From the NCBI GenBank assembly GCA_002495185.1, contig DAEB01000050.1, positions 56,601 to 81,713 on the forward strand: 25,113 bases of DNA, in the 5' to 3' direction. Position 1 is the first letter of the stretch. Each line of letters starts with the position of its first letter. The position numbers were made by a program, and so were the translations under genes. Below the pieces are notes generated by a model. It worked only from the letters and a program-made list of their open reading frames with translations. It made no database searches and was not told where the DNA came from. This DNA is from Thermoplasmata archaeon UBA184 (GTDB taxonomy: Archaea; Thermoplasmatota; Thermoplasmata; Lutacidiplasmatales; UBA184). Positions 6,641 to 13,037 of the stretch are shown piece by piece.

Positions 6641-7484
6641 CGTCCTCGACGGCTTTCGAGAACGAGTCGGCGAGAGACTGGACCTCGGGGGCCGCGACCT
6701 CCTCGAGACGGCCGGCGTCCGAGAGCTCCGAGACCGGAGGGAGGACGGGAAGGCTGCCGAGGACCGGGATCCCGTACTCCTTCGCGACCTTGTCGACCCG
6801 GCTCGGGCCGAAGAGGTCGATCCGCTCGTGGCAATGCGGGCAGACGATCCAGCTCATGTTCTCGACGACCCCGAGGAGGGGGACATGGAGGTCGCGGGCC
6901 ATGTTCATCGCCTTCTTCACGATCAGCGCCGCGAGGTCCTGCGGGGTGAGGACGAACACCATCCCGTCGATCGGGATCGTCTGGAAGACCGTGAGCGGGA
7001 CGTCGCTCGTCCCCGGGGGCATGTCGATGAGAAGATAGTCGAGGTCGCCCCAGTGGACGCTCCCGAAGAACTGCGTGATGAGCCGGGTCACGAGCGGACC
7101 CCGCCAGATCACCGGGGTTTGTTCGTCCTCGACCATGAACTGCGAGGAGACCACCGAGATCCCGGACGTGGTCCCGGCAGGCTCGATTCCCTCCCCCCGG
7201 TCGACAAGCGGGCCGGTGAGCCCGAGGACCTTCGGGATCGATGGTCCGGTGATGTCCGCGTCCAGGATCCCCACCCGCTTCCCCCGGCGGGCGAGTTCGG
7301 CCGCCAGGAGAGCGGTCACGGAGGATTTCCCGACGCCGCCCTTCCCGCTCCCCACGGCCACGACGTAGCGGATCCCCCCTTTGTCCATCCGCGAGAGGAG
7401 ACCCCGCGCCGCCGGCCGGCCCCCGGGGGGAGACGAGGTCGGGGTCGGCGAAGAACGAGGTTCCGACCCTCCACCGGCGGTCAT
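6612..7484 (-). CDS. Mrp/NBP35-family ATP-binding iron-sulfur carrier
   Basis: This 290-residue P-loop ATPase acts as a scaffold or carrier that delivers [4Fe-4S] clusters to apoproteins in the cytoplasm. Visible features are the deviant Walker A SGKGGVGKSS (46-55), GILDADITGPSIP (72-84), the Walker B-like IDMPPGTSD (153-161), LTPQDLA, and the CPHC pair (Cys215, Cys218) that bridges a cluster between two subunits. The first 35 residues are a low-complexity Ser/Pro/Gly leader without MIP18-type sequence. The ATG at 7484 lies 26 bases from the shared TATA box. The frame remains open upstream, but that stretch is antisense to acetyl-CoA synthetase. Neighbouring Fe-S enzymes (oxidoreductase, uracil-DNA glycosylase) are plausible clients. 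Confidence 0.93.
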   Translation of the reverse strand: MTAGGGSEPRSSPTPTSSPPGGRPAARGLLSRMDKGGIRYVVAVGSGKGGVGKSSVTALLAAELARRGKRVGILDADITGPSIPKVLGLTGPLVDRGEGIEPAGTTSGISVVSSQFMVEDEQTPVIWRGPLVTRLITQFFGSVHWGDLDYLLIDMPPGTSDVPLTVFQTIPIDGMVFVLTPQDLAALIVKKAMNMARDLHVPLLGVVENMSWIVCPHCHERIDLFGPSRVDKVAKEYGIPVLGSLPVLPPVSELSDAGRLEEVAAPEVQSLADSFSKAVEDATKNRVTML

Positions 7485-7504
7485 GCGCTGTCTCACGGGG
7501 GCGT

Positions 7505-7515
7505 GGATATATAAC
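7505..7515. promoter_or_regulatory. Shared bidirectional TATA box between mrp and acd
   Basis: GGATATATAAC contains the self-complementary core ATATAT. Its centre is 26 bases from the minus-strand mrp ATG at 7484, giving a leaderless mRNA. On the plus strand it predicts transcription near 7536 with a short leader before acd. No second TATA element is seen in the 63-base gap. Confidence 0.65.
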
Positions 7516-7547
7516 GGACCGCCGTCCGACGAACCGAAGTCATCGAG

Positions 7548-9704
7548 GTGGACGTGACTCGCGGACAGTCCGAGGACCTGGACGAGCTGTTTCGACCTTC
7601 GTCGGTCGCGGTCATCGGCGCCTCGAACAAGCCCGGAAAGGTCGGGACCTACCTCTTCCGCAACATCCTTGAAGCGGGGTTCAAGGGCGTCGTCTACCCC
7701 GTGAACCCTTCGTCGAAGAGCGTCTCCGGCGTGCGGTGCTACCCGAGCATCGAGGAACTTCCCGAGACGCCCGACCTCGGGGTCGTCATCGTCCCCGCGG
7801 CGACGGTGCCCGACACCATCGACCAGCTCGGAAAGGCCGGCTCGCGCGGGGCGGTCATCATCTCTGCGGGGTTCCGCGAGCTGGGGGAGGCCGGGGCCGC
7901 CCTGGAAGCGGAGGTCGTCCGACGGGCCGCGAGGTATCGCATGTCGATCGTCGGCCCCAACTGCTTCGGCATCATCAACACGGCTCCCGACGTCAGCCTC
8001 AACTCGACGTTCAGCGCGACGCTTCCTCCCCGGGGCAACATCGCCTTCGTCTCGCAGAGCGGGGCGCTGTGCGCCGGGATCCTCGCGTACGGCATCACGG
8101 AGCGACTCGGCTTTTCCCGGTTCGTCTCGGTGGGGAATCGGGCCGGGATCGACGAGAACGACCTCCTCGAGTCGCTCGGCCGGGACGACGCGACCAAGGT
8201 GATCTTGCTGTACCTCGAAGGACTGGTCGATGGCCGGAAGTTCCTCGAGACGGCCCGCGAGGTCACGGAAAAGAAGCCGGTGCTCATCATCAAGGGCGGT
8301 CGCACTCCCGCCGGGGAGCGCGCGGCGAAGAGTCACACGGGTTCCCTCGCGCAGTCCGGCCGAGACCAGCTCTACGACTCGCTGTTCGCCCAGGCAGGGG
8401 TCTTCCGCGTCGAGACGCTCGGCGAGCTCTTCCGCACGGCGAAGATCTTCGCTTCGGGTCTCGACCTGGAGGGGCCCCGACTGATGATCCTCACGAACTC
8501 GGGCGGACCCGGGATCGTGGCCGCCGATGCCGCCGTCCGACACGGTCTCGAGCTCCCTCCGCTCGCGCCCGCGGTGCACGACGCGCTCGTCCCTCGCCTC
8601 TCGCCCTCGGCTTCGATCGCGAACCCGCTCGACATGACCGCGGACGCGGGCGCGGACCACTACCGCGAGATCCTCTCGAAGCTTCTCGAAGGTCCCGAGA
8701 TGGACGGCGCGCTCGTGATCACCACCCCGACATCGACCATGACCGGGGAGTCGGTCGCGCGGGCCATCCTCGCCGCGAAGGCGACGACGGCGAAGCCGAT
8801 CGCCGCCTGCCTCTTCGGCGTCAACGACCTCTCGCGCGAAGTCTCCCTGCTCGAGGAGAACGGGGTCCCGACGTTCACGTTCCCCGAGGAGGCCGCCCAG
8901 GGCCTGGGAGCGCTCGCGAAGTACCACGCGTGGCGGACCCGGCCCAAGACCTCCGTCCGATTGTTCACGGTCGATCACGAAGCCGTGCGGGCGGTCATCC
9001 ACCGGGCGCACGCCGCCGGTACGTCCGTGCTCTCCGATAGCGAAGCGCGGGCGCTCCTCGTCGCGTACGGCATCCGGTTCCCGGACGTTCGGTTCGTCCG
9101 GACGTTCGACCAGGCCACGGACGCGGCCGCGCAGCTCGGCTACCCCGTCGTCCTCAAGGTCGTCTCCCCGGACCTCTCGCACAAGACGGACGTCGGCGGG
9201 GTCGCCCTCGGGATCCACGACCTCTCCTCGCTCCGGTCGGCGTGGGAGGCGATGCAGGGCTCGCTCCGGGAGAAGGCGCCCACCGCCCGCATCGAGGGGT
9301 TCGACGTCGAGGTCGAGATCCAGGAGGGAAAGGAGGTCCTGGTCGGGGTCCAGCGGGACCCGTACTTCGGGCCCGTGCTCGCGTTCGGGCTCGGGGGGAT
9401 CTACGTCGAGGTCATGCGCGACGTCACGTTCCGCCTCGCTCCGATCCGCCCCCTCGGCGCCCTCCACATGGTGCAGTCGGTGAAGGCGTTCCCGATCCTG
9501 CGCGGAGTGCGGGGCGAGCCGCCGAGCGACATCGAGGGACTGACCGAAGTGATCGAACGGGTCTCTCAGCTCGCGATGGAGGTCCCCGCCGTCCAGGAGC
9601 TCGACATCAACCCGCTGATCGTCCTCCCCGACCGACAGGGCGTCGTCGCCGCGGACGCGAGGGTCGTGATCGCTCCCCCTTCCAGATCGGGACCGTCGCC
9701 TTGA
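7548..9704 (+). CDS. acd: Acetyl/acyl-CoA synthetase (ADP-forming), fused alpha-beta
   Basis: This 718-residue enzyme converts acyl-CoA, ADP and phosphate into the free acid, ATP and CoA, the archaeal way of gaining ATP from acetyl-CoA and other acyl-CoAs. The alpha part has a CoA-binding Rossmann domain (about 14-115, beginning LFRPSSVAVIGASNKPGKVG) and a ligase domain with SQSGAL and the phosphorylated histidine in KSHTGSLAQS (His263). The beta part, from about residue 485, is an ATP-grasp domain with the second phosphohistidine motif HKTDVGGV (His545), EVEIQEGKEVLVGVQRDPYFGPV and ELDINPL. GTG at 7548 or 7554 could be the start; the former is kept although GAGGTG at 7545-7550 would favour the latter. 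The 3' end overlaps convergent moaE. Acyl substrate cannot be told by eye. Confidence 0.93.
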   Translation: MDVTRGQSEDLDELFRPSSVAVIGASNKPGKVGTYLFRNILEAGFKGVVYPVNPSSKSVSGVRCYPSIEELPETPDLGVVIVPAATVPDTIDQLGKAGSRGAVIISAGFRELGEAGAALEAEVVRRAARYRMSIVGPNCFGIINTAPDVSLNSTFSATLPPRGNIAFVSQSGALCAGILAYGITERLGFSRFVSVGNRAGIDENDLLESLGRDDATKVILLYLEGLVDGRKFLETAREVTEKKPVLIIKGGRTPAGERAAKSHTGSLAQSGRDQLYDSLFAQAGVFRVETLGELFRTAKIFASGLDLEGPRLMILTNSGGPGIVAADAAVRHGLELPPLAPAVHDALVPRLSPSASIANPLDMTADAGADHYREILSKLLEGPEMDGALVITTPTSTMTGESVARAILAAKATTAKPIAACLFGVNDLSREVSLLEENGVPTFTFPEEAAQGLGALAKYHAWRTRPKTSVRLFTVDHEAVRAVIHRAHAAGTSVLSDSEARALLVAYGIRFPDVRFVRTFDQATDAAAQLGYPVVLKVVSPDLSHKTDVGGVALGIHDLSSLRSAWEAMQGSLREKAPTARIEGFDVEVEIQEGKEVLVGVQRDPYFGPVLAFGLGGIYVEVMRDVTFRLAPIRPLGALHMVQSVKAFPILRGVRGEPPSDIEGLTEVIERVSQLAMEVPAVQELDINPLIVLPDRQGVVAADARVVIAPPSRSGPSP

Positions 9705-10047
9705 GCTGCTCGATGAGGTACCGGGCGGCGTCGAACGCCGCCGCGCGATGCCCGGTCGCGGCGCCGGCGATCACGGAAACCTCGTCGACCGGGACGGCGC
9801 CGAGACGGTGCCAGAGCACGACCCTCTCCGCGCCGTAGCGCCGTCGGGCGATGGTCTCGAGCTCTCGAAGCGCGGCCACCGCGAGCGCCCGATGAGCTTC
9901 ATAGTCGAGCCGCTCCACGCGTCCCGACCGGGTGCGGTCGGGCCGAACCCGGCCCGCAAAGACCACGACACCGCCGAGGCCCGGGCCCTCGAGCTCCCGG
10001 ACCGCCTGAGCCATCGAAAGCCTCCCTCGGGTCAGGCGTACGCTCAC
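9607..10047 (-). CDS. moaE: Molybdopterin synthase catalytic subunit MoaE
   Basis: MoaE pairs with thiocarboxylated MoaD to insert the dithiolene sulfurs into precursor Z, giving molybdopterin for Mo or W enzymes. The core is complete: GGVVVFAGRVRPDRTRSGRV, LDYEAHRALA, LWHRLGAVPVDEVSV, then TGHRAAAFDAARYLIEQLKATVPIWKGE. His100-Arg101 and the active-site lysines (Lys116, Lys123) are in place. The family core ends near residue 125; a further 21 residues rich in Arg, Pro and Gly run antisense over the end of acd, a 98-base overlap. The GTG start is 2 bases after the moaD stop, and the GGAGG inside the moaD end can serve as ribosome binding site, so moaD and moaE form one operon. Confidence 0.93.
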   Translation of the reverse strand: MSVRLTRGRLSMAQAVRELEGPGLGGVVVFAGRVRPDRTRSGRVERLDYEAHRALAVAALRELETIARRRYGAERVVLWHRLGAVPVDEVSVIAGAATGHRAAAFDAARYLIEQLKATVPIWKGERSRPSRPRRRRPVGRGGRSAG

Positions 10048-10049
10048 CG

Positions 10050-10307
10050 CTACCCCCCTCCGTACGGGGGATGCACCGCGAATTCGTCTCCCGGCCGCAC
10101 GCGGCGAGCGAGGCCGGTGAGATAGCTTCCGTTCAGCACGAACCGGCTCGTGCGCATCACCGGCTCGAGCTTCGGGAATCGCTCTCCCAGGGATCGGACC
10201 AACGACCGCGCGGAGAGCCCGGCCGGGGGCACGGGCCAGCGAAGGCGACCGGTTCCCGCAGCTTGGCGGGCGGTCGCGAAGAGGAGCACCGTCACTCGGG
10301 CGGACAC
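10050..10307 (-). CDS. moaD: Molybdopterin synthase sulfur carrier subunit MoaD
   Basis: This 85-residue ubiquitin-like protein carries the sulfur for molybdopterin synthesis as a C-terminal thiocarboxylate. It shows VTVLLFATARQAAGTGRL at the start (the typical LLFA-R-E region), SLVRSLGERFPKLEPVM, VLNGSYLTG and RPGDEFAVHPPYGGG at the end. The C-terminal Gly-Gly needed for adenylation and thiolation is present, here as three glycines after PPY instead of the more usual PPVSGG. It directly precedes moaE, confirming the assignment over a stand-alone ThiS- or SAMP-like protein. The GTG at 10307 lies about 28 bases from a weak A/T element (10330-10340), suggesting a leaderless mRNA. Confidence 0.9.
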   Translation of the reverse strand: MSARVTVLLFATARQAAGTGRLRWPVPPAGLSARSLVRSLGERFPKLEPVMRTSRFVLNGSYLTGLARRVRPGDEFAVHPPYGGG

Positions 10308-10329
10308 CGCCTCCCCCCAGCCGGCCCCG

Positions 10330-10340
10330 CCTCTAAGAGT
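10330..10340 (-). promoter_or_regulatory. Weak TATA-like promoter of moaDE
   Basis: On the minus strand the stretch reads ACTCTTAGAGG. It is centred about 28 bases before the moaD GTG at 10307, the spacing seen at the other promoters in this window. It is less A/T-rich than the others, so the call is tentative. Confidence 0.35.
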
Positions 10341-10365
10341 TATGGAATCTCTGGTTGACAGAATC

Positions 10366-10376
10366 GATTAATACGG
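10366..10376 (+). promoter_or_regulatory. TATA-type promoter of the oxidoreductase operon
   Basis: GATTAATACGG is centred about 26 bases before the ATG at 10396. No ribosome binding site precedes that ATG, so the operon mRNA should be leaderless for its first gene, whereas the second gene has a strong internal site. Confidence 0.6.
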
Positions 10377-10395
10377 AACTTCCCTCGAACTCTGC

Positions 10396-12135
10396 ATGAA
10401 GGAGATTGCCGTCCGCGCCGGCGGTCAGGCCGGCGACGGTATCGCTTCGATCGGGGAGTCGATCTCCCGCAGCTTCTCTCGGATGGGCCTCCACGTCTTC
10501 GGACTGAACGCCTATCAATCGGTGATTCGCGGGGGCCACGTCTGGTACCATTCGCGCGCCTCCGAGGTCCCGGTCCACTCCCAGGGGGACCACGCCGACA
10601 TCCTCTACGCGCTCGACCGCCAGACGGTCGACCTTCACGCGCACATCCTCCGCCAGCACGGGACCGTCGTCTTCGACCCCGAAAAGTTCCCCCTGGCCAC
10701 CACGGACGTTCCGGCCGGCATCCAGCTGCTCGCCATCCCGACCCTCGAGATCGCGCGGAAGTACACGAGCCAGTCCGTCCTCCAGAACGCGGCCGGGATC
10801 GGCGCGAGCGCCTATCTCGCGGGGATCCCCCTCGACATCGTCCAGAAGGTCCTCGCCGATTCGTTCGGAAGGAAGGCGGGCGACGTCGTCTCCTGGAACA
10901 CGAACGCGTGCGCGGACGGCTACCGGTTCGCCGAAGGAAAGGGGCTGAGCCATCCCCGCGCCCTCGCGAAGCAGGGTCAACCGAAGCTCCTCATGACGGG
11001 GAACCAGGCGATCGCCCTCGGGGCGGCGGCGGCCGGTTGCAAGTTCCTGGTCCAGTATCCGATGACCCCGGCGACCTCGATCATGCACTGGCTGGCGGCG
11101 CATTCGCGTGCGCTCGGGGTCGTCGTGAAGCAGTCGGAGGACGAGCTCGCGTCGATGAACATGGCGATCGGGGCGTCGTACGCCGGCGTGCGCTCGATGA
11201 CCGCGAGCAGCGGGGGCGGGTTCGCGCTCATGACCGAGGCGCTCGGAATGGCCGGGATGGCCGAGGTCCCCGTGGTCGTCGTCGATGCAGCGCGCGCGGG
11301 ACCGTCGACCGGTCTTCCCACGAAGACGGAGCAGGGCGACCTCAACCTCCTGATGGGGGCGGGCCAGGGCGAGTGGCCGAGGGCCGTCCTCGCTCCCTCG
11401 GACCCGGTCGAAGCCTACCGGCTCACCGTCACGGCGTTCGAGCTGGCCGAGAAGTATCAGACGCCGGTGCTCGTGCTCACCGATTTCCACCTCGCCGAAG
11501 CGATGGAGGGGGTCGACCGCTCGAAGATCGACCTCAACGTCCCGGTCCCGTCGCTCTTCACGGTTGAGCCGAACGGCCACGACTACCGCCGGTACCTCGA
11601 CACCGAGTCCGGCGTCTCGCCGCGAGCGTTCCCCGGCCAGGCCGGCCTCAACCACATCGCGCTCTCGGACGAGCACGACGAGTTCGGGCACGACGTGTCG
11701 GACATTCTCGCGGGAACACCGAACGCGACCGCCGTCCGCGTGAAGATGATGGAGAAGCGGATGCGCAAGCTGAAGGGACTCGCGAAGGACCTGCCGGCGC
11801 CGGTGTGGGAAGGTCCCGCCGACGCCCCGCTCACGTTCGTCGCCTGGGGGTCCACGGTCGGGGCCGTCCGGGACGCGATGAAGCTCCTCGAGGAGAACGG
11901 CAAGAAGACCAACCTGTTGAGGTTCCCGGGACTCTACCCGCTCGACCCGGACGTCGTGCGGTCGGCGTTCGCCCGAACGCACAAGACCCTGCTCGTTGAG
12001 GGGAACTACTCCGGCCAGTTCGGGCTCCTCCTCCGGGGCGAGATGGGGGTCGAGTTCCCGTTCCGGTTCCTGAAGTACGACGGAGAGCCTTTCTACCCGC
12101 ACCAGATCGTCGAGCGCGCCGAGGAGGTGCTCTGA
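10396..12135 (+). CDS. korA: 2-oxoacid:ferredoxin oxidoreductase, fused gamma-alpha subunit
   Basis: This 579-residue subunit oxidises 2-oxoacids to acyl-CoA and CO2 with ferredoxin as electron acceptor, together with the beta subunit encoded next. The N-terminal gamma-type domain (1 to about 190) has AGGQAGDGIASIGESISRSF and AYQSVIRGGHVWYHSRAS. The alpha domain (from about 197) shows the substrate-binding motif YPMTPATS (221-228, normally YPITPSS), then MTASSGGGFALMTEALGMAG and ARAGPSTGLPTKTEQGDL. The C-terminal domain includes TFVAWGST and LYPLDPD. The two-subunit layout resembles the broad-specificity Sulfolobus/Aeropyrum enzymes; pyruvate and 2-oxoglutarate cannot be told apart here, so the symbol is only indicative. 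ATG at 10396 is chosen from the TATA spacing. Upstream moaDE is divergent. Confidence 0.94.
   Translation: MKEIAVRAGGQAGDGIASIGESISRSFSRMGLHVFGLNAYQSVIRGGHVWYHSRASEVPVHSQGDHADILYALDRQTVDLHAHILRQHGTVVFDPEKFPLATTDVPAGIQLLAIPTLEIARKYTSQSVLQNAAGIGASAYLAGIPLDIVQKVLADSFGRKAGDVVSWNTNACADGYRFAEGKGLSHPRALAKQGQPKLLMTGNQAIALGAAAAGCKFLVQYPMTPATSIMHWLAAHSRALGVVVKQSEDELASMNMAIGASYAGVRSMTASSGGGFALMTEALGMAGMAEVPVVVVDAARAGPSTGLPTKTEQGDLNLLMGAGQGEWPRAVLAPSDPVEAYRLTVTAFELAEKYQTPVLVLTDFHLAEAMEGVDRSKIDLNVPVPSLFTVEPNGHDYRRYLDTESGVSPRAFPGQAGLNHIALSDEHDEFGHDVSDILAGTPNATAVRVKMMEKRMRKLKGLAKDLPAPVWEGPADAPLTFVAWGSTVGAVRDAMKLLEENGKKTNLLRFPGLYPLDPDVVRSAFARTHKTLLVEGNYSGQFGLLLRGEMGVEFPFRFLKYDGEPFYPHQIVERAEEVL
12123..12129 (+). 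promoter_or_regulatory. Shine-Dalgarno site for korB
   Basis: GGAGGTG lies 8 bases before the beta-subunit ATG at 12138, within the last codons of the alpha subunit. It contrasts with the absence of such a site at the operon's first gene. Confidence 0.65.
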
Positions 12136-12137
12136 CC

Positions 12138-13037
12138 ATGGCGGACAGCGCGGTCGCTCCGATCGTCGCTCCCACGACACCGCAGTTCCCCATCGTCGGG
12201 AAGTCCCAGATCAAGCCGACCTGGTGTCCCGGCTGCGGGGATTACGGGGTCGTCGCCTCGGTCGAGATGGCGCTGAAGCGACTCAAGATCCCGAGCAAGG
12301 ACGTCGTCATCGTGTCGGGGATCGGTTGCTCGTCGAACCTTCCCCACTTCCTCTCTTCGTACGGGTTCCACGGGATCCACGGACGGTCGATCCCGCTCGC
12401 CGAAGGGATCCGGTGGGGCAACCACGAGCTCACGGTCATCGCGACCGGGGGCGATGGGGACGGATTCGGGATCGGCGCGGGCCACTTCATCCACGCCATG
12501 CGCCGGAACGTGAAGCTCACCTACGTCACCATGGACAACCAGATCTACGGGCTCACGACGGGCCAGGCGAGCCCGACCTCGACCCTCGGTCAGAAGACGA
12601 AGTCGACCCCGACCGGCGTGATCGAGTACCCCCTCGACCCGATCGCCCTGGCGCTTGCGAGCGGCGCGACGTACGTCGCCCGGGGATTCTCGGGGGACGT
12701 GAAGCACCTCACCGACCTCGTGGCCGGCGGCATCCAGCACAAGGGATTCTCGTTCATCGACGTCTTCTCGCCGTGCGTGACGTACAACAAGGTCAACACG
12801 TTCGACTTCTTCCGGCAGCGCGTCTACAAGCTCGAGAGCTCGGGACACAACCCGAGCGACCTCTCGGCCGCGTTCCAGCGTTCGCTCGAATGGGGCGACA
12901 AGATCCCCATCGGCCTGTTCTACTCGGTCGACCGGCCCACCTACGAGGACATGGAGGAAGTGCTCCAGGTCGGCCCGCTCGTCCACCAGCCCGCGGGCCT
13001 CAAGGGCCGCGAGTCGGTCCTGGACGAGTTCATCTAG
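12138..13037 (+). CDS. korB: 2-oxoacid:ferredoxin oxidoreductase, beta subunit
   Basis: This 299-residue subunit binds thiamine diphosphate and the single [4Fe-4S] cluster of the two-subunit enzyme. The signatures are complete: TWCPGCGDYGV (Cys30, Cys33), GIGCSS (Cys64) and SPCVTYN (Cys213) supply four cluster ligands. The TPP/Mg motif is GDGDGFGIGAGH (105-116), followed by MDNQIYGLTTGQASPTS. The C-terminal region contains WGDKIPIGLFY. It begins 2 bases after the alpha stop with its own GGAGGTG. No ferredoxin-like delta subunit is present, so electrons probably leave directly to a soluble ferredoxin. Its last 8 bases overlap the end of the convergent membrane-protein gene. Confidence 0.95.
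   Translation: MADSAVAPIVAPTTPQFPIVGKSQIKPTWCPGCGDYGVVASVEMALKRLKIPSKDVVIVSGIGCSSNLPHFLSSYGFHGIHGRSIPLAEGIRWGNHELTVIATGGDGDGFGIGAGHFIHAMRRNVKLTYVTMDNQIYGLTTGQASPTSTLGQKTKSTPTGVIEYPLDPIALALASGATYVARGFSGDVKHLTDLVAGGIQHKGFSFIDVFSPCVTYNKVNTFDFFRQRVYKLESSGHNPSDLSAAFQRSLEWGDKIPIGLFYSVDRPTYEDMEEVLQVGPLVHQPAGLKGRESVLDEFI

Noticed and set aside
7485..9467. Upstream open extension of the minus-strand mrp frame, giving a protein of about 950 residues
   Set aside because: It is exactly antisense to the well-supported acetyl-CoA synthetase, is rich in Arg/Asp/Glu/Gly as expected from reversed G+C-rich codons, and the mrp promoter and start lie at 7484-7515.
10333..12180. Long minus-strand open frame of about 615 residues
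   Set aside because: It lies antisense to the oxidoreductase alpha subunit, which has full motif support; the frame is open only because of base composition.
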